Origin: Methylobacteriaceae bacterium
GTDB taxonomy: Bacteria; Pseudomonadota; Alphaproteobacteria; Rhizobiales; Beijerinckiaceae
Direction: 5' to 3'
Assembly: GCA_947444195.1 (NCBI GenBank)
Contig: CANEZL010000003.1
Coordinates: forward strand, 124,001-188,000
DNA length: 64,000 nucleotides
Part shown: positions 45,842 to 54,984 of the stretch, piece by piece
How positions within the stretch are numbered: the first letter of the stretch is position 1
Layout of the letters: every line of letters starts with the position of its first letter
Program-made: the position numbers and the translations under genes
Notes under the pieces: model-generated
Database searches by the model: none
What the model saw: only the letters and a program-made list of their open reading frames with translations
What the model was told of the DNA's origin: nothing

Positions 45842-47701
45842 ATGTTCGATAGACGCGCCCGCCGTACCGTCCCGGTCCTCGCCCTCCTCCTCGCCGGCAT
45901 CGCGCCCGTCGCCCACGCGGCCCAGCCGAAGGAGTCGAGCCCGGTCACCGAGTACGAGCCCGCGGATTCCCTCGAAGGCAACTTCCTGGCCGCCTATATC
46001 GCGGGCGCGGCCCGCGACACGGCCGCGGCGGCGACCTTCTACCGCGAGGCGGTGAAGGCGGATCCGCGCAACGCGGAACTGCTCGAGCGCGCCTTCATCT
46101 CGCTGCTCGCCGACGGCGCCCTGCCCGACGCCTTCCGCGCCGCCGAGCGCATGACCGCGCGCGACGGGGCCAACGGGCTCGCCAACCTCGCGCTCGGCGT
46201 CCGCCAGATCAAGGCGGGCCAGTGGTCCGCCGCCCGCCAGAACTTCGCCCGCAGCGGCCGGGGTGCGGCCGCCGACCTCACCGCCACCCTGCTCACCGCC
46301 TGGGCCTTCGCGGGCGCCGGCGACGGCAAGAAGGCGCTGGAGACGGTGGGGCGCCTGCGCGGCGAGCGCTACTACAACACCTTCCGCGACTACCATGCCG
46401 GCCTCATCGCCTCCGTGGTCGGCGACCAGGCCGAGGCGGAGCGCCGGCTGAAGGCGGCCTACGAGGCCGACCGCAACACCCTGCGCGTGGTGGACGCCTA
46501 TGCGCGGCAGCAGGCCGGCATGGGCCGCACGGACGTGGCGATCCAGGTCTACAGCGACTTCGAGACGCTGATGCCGCGCCATCCCATCGTGCGCGACGCC
46601 CTGGACAAGCTGCGCAACGGCAAGCCCCTCGGCCGCATCGTCGGCAACGCGCAGGAGGGGGCCGGCGAGGTGCTCTACGGCCTCGGCTCCGCCGGGTCGA
46701 CGCAGGGGGACGAGTTGCCCGCCGTCATCTACCTGCGGCTCGCCCTCTATCTCGCCCCCGAGCACGGCCTCGCCCGCCTGACGCTCGCCGACCTCCTCGA
46801 CCGGATGAAGCAGCCCGAGCGCGCCAACGAGACCTACGCGCAGATCCCGGCGAGCTCGCCCCTGAAGCTCAACGCCGACATCCAGATCGGGCTCAACCTC
46901 GAGCAGATGGGCAAGGGCGAGGAGGCGCTCGCCCATCTCGACGCGGCGATGAAGGCGCATCCCGACGACATCGACGTGATCACCGCGCTGGGCAACGTGC
47001 AGCGCTCGCGCAAGAAGTACCTGGAGGCCGCCGAGACCTACACCCGCGCCATCGGCCTCATCGGCGACCGGCCGATCCAGAACTACTGGACGACCTTCTA
47101 CTTCCGCGGCACGGCCTACGAGCGCGCCAAGCAGTGGCCAAAGGCCGAGGCCGACCTGAAGAAGGCCCTCGAACTGGTGCCGGCCAACCAGCCCGCCGCT
47201 AAGGCGCAGGTGCTGAACTACCTCGGCTATTCCTGGGTCGACCAGAAGATCAACATCGACGAGGCCTTCAAGCTCCTCAAGCAGGCGGCCGATCTCAGCC
47301 CGCGCGACGGCATGATCATCGACAGCCTGGGGTGGGCCTATTACCGCCTCGGCCGCTGGGACGACGCCGTGCGCGAGCTGGAGAAGGCGGTCGAGCTGAA
47401 GCCGGGCGATCCCACCATCAACGACCATCTCGGGGACGCCTACTGGCGCGCGGGCCGGCGCCTGGAGGGCAAGTTCCAGTGGCAGCACGCCAAGGACCTG
47501 AACCCCGAGCCGGACGACCTCGTGCAGATCAACGAGAAGCTGAAATCGGGCCTGCCGGACACCGAGAAGCCGACCGCGACCGCCGAGAACCCGCCGGCCC
47601 CGGTGGCCGCGCCCCACAACGCGCAGAACCCCGAACTGCCGAAGGGGGCCCCGCAGCCGAACGAGCCCCCGGGCGCCGCCGACAAGAAGAGCGGCGGCTA
47701 G
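45842..47701 (+). CDS. Exported tetratricopeptide-repeat protein
   Basis: This 619-residue protein has a signal peptide (about 1-26, ending AHAAQ) and TPR-like helical repeats through most of its length; the clearest copies are in residues 330-540 (for example DSLGWAYYRLGRWDDAVRELEKAVELKPGDP). A Pro/Ala/Asn/Lys-rich disordered tail ends the protein. Such proteins scaffold assemblies in the periplasm or outer membrane. The longer open frame that runs back through the ETF dehydrogenase gene has no support. It sits upstream of ispE, separated by 200 bp. Confidence 0.85.
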   Translation: MFDRRARRTVPVLALLLAGIAPVAHAAQPKESSPVTEYEPADSLEGNFLAAYIAGAARDTAAAATFYREAVKADPRNAELLERAFISLLADGALPDAFRAAERMTARDGANGLANLALGVRQIKAGQWSAARQNFARSGRGAAADLTATLLTAWAFAGAGDGKKALETVGRLRGERYYNTFRDYHAGLIASVVGDQAEAERRLKAAYEADRNTLRVVDAYARQQAGMGRTDVAIQVYSDFETLMPRHPIVRDALDKLRNGKPLGRIVGNAQEGAGEVLYGLGSAGSTQGDELPAVIYLRLALYLAPEHGLARLTLADLLDRMKQPERANETYAQIPASSPLKLNADIQIGLNLEQMGKGEEALAHLDAAMKAHPDDIDVITALGNVQRSRKKYLEAAETYTRAIGLIGDRPIQNYWTTFYFRGTAYERAKQWPKAEADLKKALELVPANQPAAKAQVLNYLGYSWVDQKINIDEAFKLLKQAADLSPRDGMIIDSLGWAYYRLGRWDDAVRELEKAVELKPGDPTINDHLGDAYWRAGRRLEGKFQWQHAKDLNPEPDDLVQINEKLKSGLPDTEKPTATAENPPAPVAAPHNAQNPELPKGAPQPNEPPGAADKKSGG

Positions 47702-47901
47702 GGCATCTCTCAGCGGATCGGAGAATCCGGGACGATGCTCCAGCGACGGGGGCGACGCCTTGCCCCCGGGCGGGACGCCCCTTATGGCCTGATCCCGCCC
47801 CGGGGGCCGGAGCGTGCTCTCCCCTCGCGTGAGGGCGCGCCCTCGCGCGGCGTCGTCGCGCGAGGATTCCGCCCCCCCCTCGTGCCTCAGCCGGAGCGCC
47901 C

Positions 47902-48777
47902 GTGTCCCCGCTCACCACCCGCGCGCCCGCGAAGATCAACCTGACCCTGCACGTCCTTGGCCGCCGCCCCGAGGACGGCTACCACGTCCTCGAGAGCCTC
48001 GTGGCCTTCGCCGGCGCGGCCGATCTGCTCGCGCTCACGCCCGCCTCCGATCTCGGCATCGCGGTGAGCGGGCCCACCGCCGGCCCGGCCGGCCCCGACG
48101 CGGACAACCTCGTGCTGCGGGCGGCCCGCCACCTCGCCTCGCGGGTGCCCGGCCTGCGCGTGGGGCGGTTCCATCTCGTCAAGCGCCTGCCCGTGGCGGC
48201 GGGCATCGGCGGCGGCTCCTCCGACGCGGCGGCGGCGCTGCGCCTGCTCGCGCGCCTCAACGACATCGCCCCCGACGCGGAGCCCGTCCGGGCCGCCGCC
48301 CGCGCCACCGGGGCCGACGTGCCCGTCTGCCTCGATCCGCGGGCCCGCATGATGCGGGGCGCCGGCGAGGCGGTGGGCGCGGCTTTGGGCATGGCGCCCC
48401 TGCCGGCCGTGCTGATCAACCCGGCCGTGCCGGTCCCCACCGCGCCGGTCTTCAAGGCGCTCGGCCTTCAGGTGGGCGACAACCTCGCGGGCGCGCCGCA
48501 TCCCGCGATCGCGGAAGGCCTCGACGCCGAGGGCATCGGCGCGGCGATCGGGCCCGCGCGCAACGATCTCGAAGCCCCGGCCCTCACCGTGGCGCCGGCG
48601 ATCGGGGACGCCCTGGCGGCCCTGCGCGGGCAGCCGGGCTGCCGCCTCGCCCGCATGTCCGGCTCGGGCGCCACGGTGTTCGCCCTCTTTGGCGACCGCC
48701 ACGCCGCCTCGGCCGCGGCGCGCCGCCTGCGCGCCGCCAATCCCCGCTGGTGGGTCGTCCCGACCCTGCTGCGCTGA
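47902..48777 (+). CDS. ispE: 4-diphosphocytidyl-2-C-methyl-D-erythritol kinase
   Basis: This 291-residue GHMP kinase phosphorylates CDP-methylerythritol in the MEP isoprenoid pathway. [23 protein letters not shown] is the family N-terminus, [17 protein letters not shown] is the ATP-binding glycine-rich motif (about 97-113), and [12 protein letters not shown] is the third GHMP motif. It starts at GTG with GGAG upstream. It converges on the acyltransferase gene with 10 bases between stops. Confidence 0.95.
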   Translation: MSPLTTRAPAKINLTLHVLGRRPEDGYHVLESLVAFAGAADLLALTPASDLGIAVSGPTAGPAGPDADNLVLRAARHLASRVPGLRVGRFHLVKRLPVAAGIGGGSSDAAAALRLLARLNDIAPDAEPVRAAARATGADVPVCLDPRARMMRGAGEAVGAALGMAPLPAVLINPAVPVPTAPVFKALGLQVGDNLAGAPHPAIAEGLDAEGIGAAIGPARNDLEAPALTVAPAIGDALAALRGQPGCRLARMSGSGATVFALFGDRHAASAAARRLRAANPRWWVVPTLLR

Positions 48778-48787
48778 CGCGCGGTGA

Positions 48788-49933
48788 TCAGCCGTAGGAG
48801 GGCCTGACGGGCCCCTGCGCGCCCACATCCTCCCGAGCCTCCGGCTCGGCGACGGCCTCGGCCCGGCGCCCGCGCACCGCGTCGCGGATCCGGTCGACCG
48901 TCGGATCGATCGCCGCCTGGAGCAGGCAGGACACGGCCACGCTCACCGCGATGCCGCCGACGAAGGCGCCGTAGGAGTAGCCCGGCACCAGGGACAGGGT
49001 GAGCACCTCCACGACCGGGTGGAACACGTAGAGGGGGTAGGTGATCCGGCCCAGGGCCTCGTCCATCGTGCGGAAGCGCGTCGTCGTGCTCTCGGCGAGC
49101 CAGATGATCAGCGCGACGAGGGCGACGAGCAGAGTGAATTCGAGCCAGGCCCCGCTCTCCGTGCCGGGCGGACGGGCGTGGATCGAGTAGACCACGAACT
49201 GGGCCGACACGGCCGCGAAGGCCACGAACGACATCAGGATGGCGCCGCGGCTGCGCGAGCGGATCAGGAAGTACAGGGCCGAGCCGAACACGAAGTACGG
49301 CGCCAGCGAGATCATGGCCGGCAGCCGGCCGGCCATGGAGAGGAACCAGAGCGGGCAGAGGATCGCCGCGATGAGGCAGAGCACCCCCGACAGGGTGCGC
49401 CGGTCGAACACCCGCCCGGAATACCGCTCCAGCCAGAGGGCCACCGCGAAGAAGAGATAGAACATCATCTCCACGCGGATCGCCCAGGCGATGCCGATGA
49501 AGTCGAAATCCATCATCTGGTTCGTGAGGGGAACGAAGCCGAACAGGTTGGCGAGGAGGTTCTGCGCGTCGAAGGCGTGGCCGCCGGCGAAGTCCGCCGA
49601 GCGGGTGATGCGCAGGGACCCGGTCGCGTAGAAGATGGAGCAGACCGCGATCATCGCGCAGAGGGCCAGCAGGTAGTGCGGCACGATGCGCAGGAGCCGG
49701 TTCTCGATGAAGCCGACCGGGCGCTGGCGGTAGAAATGGTACACCGCCTCGGTGATGACGAAGCCGGACATCACGAAGAAGGCCAGCACCGCCACGTAGC
49801 CGAAGGCGAAGGGCTTGGTCAGCGCCGCCACCGCCTCCGGCGCCACATCGGCGCAGAAGTGCTTCAGCAGGACGAGGAAGGCGAGGAAGAAGCGGAAGGC
49901 ACCGAAGGGCCGGTAGACCAAGCGGTCAGCCAT
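48788..49933 (-). CDS. Acyltransferase 3-family membrane protein (OafA/YrhL type)
   Basis: This 381-residue protein has about ten membrane segments and begins RPFGAFRFFLAFLVLLKHFCAD, where the conserved R and H of the acyltransferase-3 fold are visible, then VMSGFVITEAV. These enzymes O-acylate surface sugars, lipids or antibiotics. A low-complexity charged C-terminus follows the last segment. It is a single gene with a 347-bp upstream region of lower GC. Target is unknown. Confidence 0.88.
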   Translation of the reverse strand: MADRLVYRPFGAFRFFLAFLVLLKHFCADVAPEAVAALTKPFAFGYVAVLAFFVMSGFVITEAVYHFYRQRPVGFIENRLLRIVPHYLLALCAMIAVCSIFYATGSLRITRSADFAGGHAFDAQNLLANLFGFVPLTNQMMDFDFIGIAWAIRVEMMFYLFFAVALWLERYSGRVFDRRTLSGVLCLIAAILCPLWFLSMAGRLPAMISLAPYFVFGSALYFLIRSRSRGAILMSFVAFAAVSAQFVVYSIHARPPGTESGAWLEFTLLVALVALIIWLAESTTTRFRTMDEALGRITYPLYVFHPVVEVLTLSLVPGYSYGAFVGGIAVSVAVSCLLQAAIDPTVDRIRDAVRGRRAEAVAEPEAREDVGAQGPVRPSYG

Positions 49934-50280
49934 CGAAGGTCTCCGTGCAACGATCGGGCAAGCACCATTTACAACCTTCGATAGAAAGCTGTGCGATATT
50001 TACCATTTAGTGTCGCCTCCGCAGGGCGACATCGCGGAGAACTACGGTGATTCGCAGCCTTTCAGGCCGGTAAGCTTGGCTGTTCTGAGGCTGCGATTCC
50101 GGTCCGGGGATGCTCTCGGGGCTCGACCGAGCGCGGGCGGGCATGGCTCGGCTGAAGATCCGAAAATCCCCCGCGGAAGCGCGGGCGCCCCGATCGCCCG
50201 CGGCGGAGCGCCCGCGTCCCCGGTCACCGCTCTGCGGAGAGGACGACGCGGTCGCCTTCATCCTTCCCGCGCACGGTCGA
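49934..50280. other. 347-bp intergenic region with a 7-bp hairpin, lower GC at one end
   Basis: This spacer lies upstream of the acyltransferase gene and downstream of the MFS gene, both minus strand. Its left end is clearly more AT-rich than the rest of the window, as expected for a promoter. A hairpin TGTCGCC/GGCGACA spans 50011-50031. I see no convincing coding region. Confidence 0.5.
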
Positions 50281-51768
50281 TCACGCGCGATCCTGGTCCT
50301 CGCGCCGCTGCCCGGGCGAATCCAGGAGCGGGCGCTCCTCCACGAGGCTCAGGCAGCCGAGGGCCAGGGCGAGGCCGAGGCAGGCGGCGAGGAAGACGAG
50401 CCGGAAGGTCTCGCCGAGTTGGCCCGCATCGGCGCCGCGGATCAGCGCGGCCATGTCGTGCGCCGCGCCGTCCCCGCCCGCGCCGCCGAGCACCAGCGTC
50501 CCGAAGATCGCGACGATGAGGGCGCCGCCGAGGGAGCGGAAGAAATTCATCGAGGCGGTGGCGATGCCGAGCTGCTGGGGCGCGACCGCGTTCTGGACCA
50601 CGATGGTCGAGAGCGGCAGCACGGTGCCGATGCCGATGGAGAGCAGCACGAACAGGATCTCGATGAGCCAGAGCGGAAGCCCGGGGCCCGAGAAGGCGAG
50701 CAGGCCGCAGGCGCCGATGCTCAACGCCAGCAGCGCGAGGGGCAGGCGCTTGTAGTGCCGGAAATAGACCATCGAGCGGCCCGAGAGGGTGGCGCCCACC
50801 ACCGTCCCGACCATCAGCGGCACCATCGCGAGGCCCGAGCGGCTGGGATCGAGCCCGACGACGCCCTCGAGGAAGATCGGCACGTAGATGCTGAGCCCGA
50901 TCAGGGTGCCCATGGCGAAGCAGGCGGCGAGCGTCGCGCTGGCGACCACGCGGTCGCGCAGCACGCTCAGGGGGATCAGCGGCTCGTCCGCGCTGGCGAG
51001 GCGGGCGACGAAGGCCGCCCCGCCGAGGATGCCGAAGGCGGCGAGCCCGAGCACGGGAGCCGAGTCCCAGGGGTAGCGGACGCCGCCCCAGCTCAACGCC
51101 AGCATCAGGCCGGTCGAGCTCACCACGAGGAGCGCCGCGCCCGGATAGTCGACGCTGCGCCGCCGCTCGTTGCGCGGCAGCAGCCTGAGCTTGTCGTTGG
51201 TGAGGATGAAGGCGAGCAGCCCGATCGGCAGGTTGATCCAGAAGATCGCCGACCAGTGCAGGTGCTGGGCGAAGAAGCCGCCGAGCAGGGGACCGGCCAG
51301 GGAGGACAGGGCGAAGACGCCCGCGATGTAGACCTGATAGCGCGCCCGCTCCTTGGGCGAGAGGATGTCGGCGAGGATGGTCTGCGCCAGGGCGATCAGG
51401 CCGCCGCCGCCGATGCCCTGGAGGCCGCGGGCGAGGGCCAGCGCGATCATGGTCGGGGCCAGGGCGCAGAGGAGCGAGCCGAGGCTGAAGACCGCGATGG
51501 CGATCAGCAGCATGATCCGCCGGCCGTGGATGTCGGAGAGCTTGCCGTAGAGGGGCGTGACCGCGGTGGAGGCGAGGAGATAGGCCGTCACGATCCAGGG
51601 CAGGTTGGCGGCATCGCCGAGTTCGAGCCCGATCGTCGGCATGGCGGTGGCCACGATGGTCTGGTCGAGGGCCGCGAGCAGCATCGCGGCGACGAGGCCG
51701 ATGATGATCGAGCGGATCTGGTCCGGGCTCAGGCGCGGTCGCGCGTCGGCGCGATGGGGTGCGTTCAA
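50281..51768 (-). CDS. DHA2-family multidrug MFS transporter
   Basis: This 495-residue protein has about 14 membrane segments with LDQTIVATAMPTIGLELGD in segment 1, RGLQGIGGGGLIALAQ and GPLLGGFF, so it is a drug/proton antiporter of the QacA/EmrB group. The start is uncertain: no ATG lies close to the family N-terminus, and TTG at 51768 (LNAPHRADARPRLSP) is chosen because upstream residues are Arg/Pro-rich and unlike the family. An earlier start up to 52017 overlapping the methyltransferase gene is possible but unlikely. It is a single gene without adaptor. Confidence 0.85.
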   Translation of the reverse strand: MNAPHRADARPRLSPDQIRSIIIGLVAAMLLAALDQTIVATAMPTIGLELGDAANLPWIVTAYLLASTAVTPLYGKLSDIHGRRIMLLIAIAVFSLGSLLCALAPTMIALALARGLQGIGGGGLIALAQTILADILSPKERARYQVYIAGVFALSSLAGPLLGGFFAQHLHWSAIFWINLPIGLLAFILTNDKLRLLPRNERRRSVDYPGAALLVVSSTGLMLALSWGGVRYPWDSAPVLGLAAFGILGGAAFVARLASADEPLIPLSVLRDRVVASATLAACFAMGTLIGLSIYVPIFLEGVVGLDPSRSGLAMVPLMVGTVVGATLSGRSMVYFRHYKRLPLALLALSIGACGLLAFSGPGLPLWLIEILFVLLSIGIGTVLPLSTIVVQNAVAPQQLGIATASMNFFRSLGGALIVAIFGTLVLGGAGGDGAAHDMAALIRGADAGQLGETFRLVFLAACLGLALALGCLSLVEERPLLDSPGQRREDQDRA

Positions 51769-51949
51769 GACGGATGGCCTCGGGCGAGGAAGGGGCGCGT
51801 CGAAGCCGGTCCCGGCCGCGGACCGAGGCGGGGGCCGTGAGGCTCCGATCGGACCAGACAGGGCTTGATTGGGGCGAGAGGGAGGCGCACGGACGGATCG
51901 CACCGTCACTCCGCGGGTCCCGCGCGGGCGGGCTTGCGGGAGATGCACC

Positions 51950-52573
51950 TTGAGCGGCGAGCGAGCCAGCGACGAGGCCCTGTTCGCGCCGGCCGCGGCC
52001 CGCAACGGGGCGGTCATTCTCGACGTCCTGCGGGACGTCCTGCCGGGCGGCGGTCAGGTCCTGGAGGTGGCGAGCGGATCGGGCGAGCACGCGGTGCGCT
52101 TCGCCGGGGCGCTGCCGCACCTGTGCTGGCAGCCGAGCGATCCGGACCGCAGGGCCCTCGGCAGCATCGCCGCCCATGCCCGCGGGGCGGGCCTGCCGAA
52201 CCTCCTCGCGCCGGTGGAGCTCGACGCGCGCGCGCGGGTCTGGCCGGTGACGCGGGCCGACGCCGTCGTGTGCATCAACATGGTCCACATCGCGCCCTGG
52301 GCGGCGACCGCGGGGCTCATGGCGGGCGCCGGCCGGCTGCTTCCCGATGGCGGACCGCTCTATCTCTACGGCCCGTTCCGGATCGACGGCGCCCACACCG
52401 CCCCGAGCAACGCGCAGTTCGACGAGGGCCTGCGGGCCCGCGATCCGGGTTGGGGCGTGCGCGACCTCGAAGCCGTGATCGCCGCCGCCGCCGAGCACGG
52501 CCTGGCCCTGGCCGAGCGGATCGCCATGCCGGCCAACAACCTCAGCGTCGTCTTTCGCAAGTCCGGCGCCTGA
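51950..52573 (+). CDS. SAM-dependent methyltransferase, DUF938 family
   Basis: This 207-residue protein has the class I methyltransferase fold with VLEVASGSGEHAVRFA (about 31-46) as the SAM motif and NMVHIAPW and LYLYGPFRIDGAHTAPSNA, which are diagnostic of DUF938. A TTG start at 51950 is chosen with GGGAGA seven bases upstream; no ATG gives the family N-terminus SDEALFAPAAARN. The methylated substrate is unknown. It is divergent from the MFS pump. Confidence 0.83.
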   Translation: MSGERASDEALFAPAAARNGAVILDVLRDVLPGGGQVLEVASGSGEHAVRFAGALPHLCWQPSDPDRRALGSIAAHARGAGLPNLLAPVELDARARVWPVTRADAVVCINMVHIAPWAATAGLMAGAGRLLPDGGPLYLYGPFRIDGAHTAPSNAQFDEGLRARDPGWGVRDLEAVIAAAAEHGLALAERIAMPANNLSVVFRKSGA

Positions 52574-52590
52574 TCCCGGATCGCCGGGCC

Positions 52591-52983
52591 TCAGCGCTGG
52601 CCGGCGCCCACACGGATGTAGGTGCGAACCGGGCCGAGTTCGGTGTCGGTGCGCGAATCGAGCGCGATGCGTCCCCCCGCGACCGGCCTGGCGGCGGCAC
52701 CGCCGCGGCCGGCCTGCACGGCGAGGCCCGCCGTCGCGCGGCCCGACAGGCGGATGCAGGTGCCGCTGCCGGGCAGCCGTACGAAGCCCGCACCCTGGCC
52801 GGGGCAGGGTTCGGGCCGGCGCGGGGCGCTCGCCACGAGGTCGGCGGCCCCCGCGGTTAGGTGGGGCAGCGCGAGGCCGGCCTCCTCGCCCAGCGCCGCC
52901 GCCGGCACGGCGGCCACGAGGATCGCCGCCGCTAGAGCCAAGCGCAGGCGTTCCGGGAGAGACGCTGAGGCGATCCGGCTCAT
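52591..52983 (-). CDS. Short exported protein resembling the N-terminus of a Porin_2 (Omp2b-type) porin
   Basis: This 130-residue protein has a signal peptide (about 1-30). CPGQGAGFVRLPGSGTCIRLSGRA then matches the N-terminal strand and disulphide-bearing segment of Brucella-type porins, and GRIALDSRTDTELGPVRTYIRVG matches the next porin block. Full porins are 350-400 residues, so this is either a truncated relic or one of the small stand-alone porin-like proteins seen in Methylobacterium. It ends cleanly with a stop and has no visible further porin sequence downstream. No strong ribosome binding site is seen. Confidence 0.7.
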   Translation of the reverse strand: MSRIASASLPERLRLALAAAILVAAVPAAALGEEAGLALPHLTAGAADLVASAPRRPEPCPGQGAGFVRLPGSGTCIRLSGRATAGLAVQAGRGGAAARPVAGGRIALDSRTDTELGPVRTYIRVGAGQR

Positions 52984-53132
52984 GCTGGGGTGCGGGCCCG
53001 TTCCAGGGATATCCGCCGGGCGGCGGAGGCCGCGCGGCTTCGAGGCCGCCCATGCTGCCCGCGAAAGCGGCGAGAGTTGGGTCGCGCCGGCCCCGCGGCC
53101 CCGACGGGGGGCCTGGGGCGCATCACGTTCGC

Positions 53133-53154
53133 CTGATCCGGTTGCGCGGATCAG
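53133..53154 (-). terminator. Stem-loop overlapping the flgL stop codon
   Basis: CTGATCCG (53133-53140) pairs with CGGATCAG (53147-53154), 8 bp, loop of 6. The flgL TGA (53153-53151) is inside the stem. It probably terminates the minus-strand flagellar transcript. Confidence 0.5.
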
Positions 53155-54980
53155 CCCATGTAGTTCACGAGGCTCAGCTTCGCGAGGGTCGAGGTGATCT
53201 GGTAGCTCGCCTGGAGCCGGTTCTGGACGGCGAGCAGCTTGGCCGCCACCTCCTCCATCGGGGCCGATTCCACGGACTCGACGGTGTCCTGCAAGGTGCT
53301 GCGGGTGGCGGTGTTGATGCTCTTGGCGTTGGAGAGGCTGCTCGCCGCGAGGCCGAAATCGGTGGCGATCTCCTGGACGCTCGGGCTGGTGCTCAGGGCG
53401 TTGAGGGCGCCCACGGACCGGTCGGCCAGGGCCTGCCAGCTGCTGTCGTCGCTGCCCGAGGGCATGCCGATCGCCGCCGCCGCCATGCCCGCGAGCACCG
53501 AGCGCAAGGGCCCCTCGTTGGCGCGGGCGCCGATGGAGACGTTGCTGCTCGTGCCGATGCGCGCGGTGAGGCTGTCGCGGGGATCGCTGCCGGAATCCTC
53601 GCCCTGGTACCAGATCACCGTGTTCGCCTGCGGCCGCTGCGCGTAGCCGGTGGCGTTGCCGTCCGCGTCGAAGGTCAGCCGCCTCGGGGCGAGGCCGGGG
53701 GCGGTGGAGCCCGCGAAGAAGTCCTGCGAGGCGCGCACGGTGGCGCTCGCCCCGAGCGTGCTGCTCGCCGCGGACCCCACCGCCTTGTTGAGCGCCGCGG
53801 CGAGGTTCGCCGCCGTCTTGGCGGGGTCCGCGGGGTCGATGGCGAAATCCGTGGCCCCGGTCGCGCCGGCGGCGCTCTTCGCGGTCAGGGTGATCGTGGT
53901 GCTGGTGCCGTCGTGCAGGGCGAGCTGGACGGTGACGCTGTCCCCCGCGGCGGGGTTCCTGGCGGGCGTGCCGAGACCCACGGTGAGGGAGGCGGGGCTG
54001 CCGCCGCCGAAGGCGAGGGTGAGGCCGGGACCCGGCGGCGTGTCGGTGGTCGCCGCGCTCTGCACGCTGGCGATCGTGCCCGGCGCGATCAGGCCGTCGA
54101 GGGCGGCCTTGGCCGCTGCGGGATCGGCGACCACGGGAAAGGTGTCGGTGTCGCCGGTCCTGGGCGCGGCGCGGGTGGTGAAGTCGATGCTCTTCTGGCT
54201 GCCGTCCGGCTGGTTGACCACGACGCGGAAGCGCTGCCCGTCGGTGGGGGCCGCCGCGAAGGTGGCCGTCGCGGTGGCGGCGGTGGCGGGGGTGTAGGCG
54301 GCGGTGAGGGCGCTGCCCGTCACGGTGGGCGCCTTGGGCAGGGTGAAGCCGAAATTCGCCCGCACCGCCGCGCTGGCGTTCTCGCCGAGGGACACGGAGG
54401 TGGCGCTGGGCTGGGTCAGGGCGAGCCGGCCGAGGCCGTCCTTGCCGATGTCGGCGGTGCGCTGCTGCGCGACCAGGGTCTTCAGCCCGTCCAGCGACAG
54501 GGCCGGATTCCCGTTGAGCGCGAGGTCGTAGCCGACCACGGGGGCGGTCTCGCCGTTGCGGCCCCCGAACACGTAGGTGCCGCCCGTGGACTGGTTGAGC
54601 GCGTCGAAGACCGCGGCCAGGCTGTTGCGCGCCAGCGTCGTGCTGCTCACCGTGCCGTTGCTCTCGCGCACGAGCCCGTTCCTGAGGTTGGAGCTCAGGC
54701 CGTTGCCGAGGTCGATCACCTGGGACAGGCTGGTGGCCACGAGGTTGGTGCGGGTCTGGGCCGCCGTGATGGCGGCGTCGTAGCCGCTGAGCGCGCTCAG
54801 GGTGGCGCGCGCCGACAGGCTGGTGCTGCGCCCCGCGCCGAGCCCCGCATAGGTCTCGGAGGCGCGCCCGGTCCCGAGCTGCGTCGTCAGCGTGTTGAGC
54901 TGGTCCTTCAGGGCGAGGATCTGCTGGGTGTTGCGGGTCGCCGTGTAGCTGCCGGCCGCGAAGGGGTTGATCGTGGTCAT
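53151..54980 (-). CDS. flgL: Flagellar hook-filament junction protein FlgL, enlarged
   Basis: This 609-residue protein has flagellin-like helical ends: N-terminal about 1-200 (TRNTQQILALKDQLNTLTTQ, TYVFGGRNGETAPVV) and C-terminal about 500-609 (LLAVQNRLQASYQITSTLAK). Usual FlgL is 300-400 residues. The extra central part holds two related modules at about 241-312 and 341-421 (GQRFRVVVNQPDG and GDSVTVQLALHDG aligned, each followed by a TD-F and DPA pattern). It forms the second ring between hook and filament. It starts four bases after the flgK stop. Confidence 0.85.
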   Translation of the reverse strand: MTTINPFAAGSYTATRNTQQILALKDQLNTLTTQLGTGRASETYAGLGAGRSTSLSARATLSALSGYDAAITAAQTRTNLVATSLSQVIDLGNGLSSNLRNGLVRESNGTVSSTTLARNSLAAVFDALNQSTGGTYVFGGRNGETAPVVGYDLALNGNPALSLDGLKTLVAQQRTADIGKDGLGRLALTQPSATSVSLGENASAAVRANFGFTLPKAPTVTGSALTAAYTPATAATATATFAAAPTDGQRFRVVVNQPDGSQKSIDFTTRAAPRTGDTDTFPVVADPAAAKAALDGLIAPGTIASVQSAATTDTPPGPGLTLAFGGGSPASLTVGLGTPARNPAAGDSVTVQLALHDGTSTTITLTAKSAAGATGATDFAIDPADPAKTAANLAAALNKAVGSAASSTLGASATVRASQDFFAGSTAPGLAPRRLTFDADGNATGYAQRPQANTVIWYQGEDSGSDPRDSLTARIGTSSNVSIGARANEGPLRSVLAGMAAAAIGMPSGSDDSSWQALADRSVGALNALSTSPSVQEIATDFGLAASSLSNAKSINTATRSTLQDTVESVESAPMEEVAAKLLAVQNRLQASYQITSTLAKLSLVNYMG

Positions 54981-54984
54981 GGCG

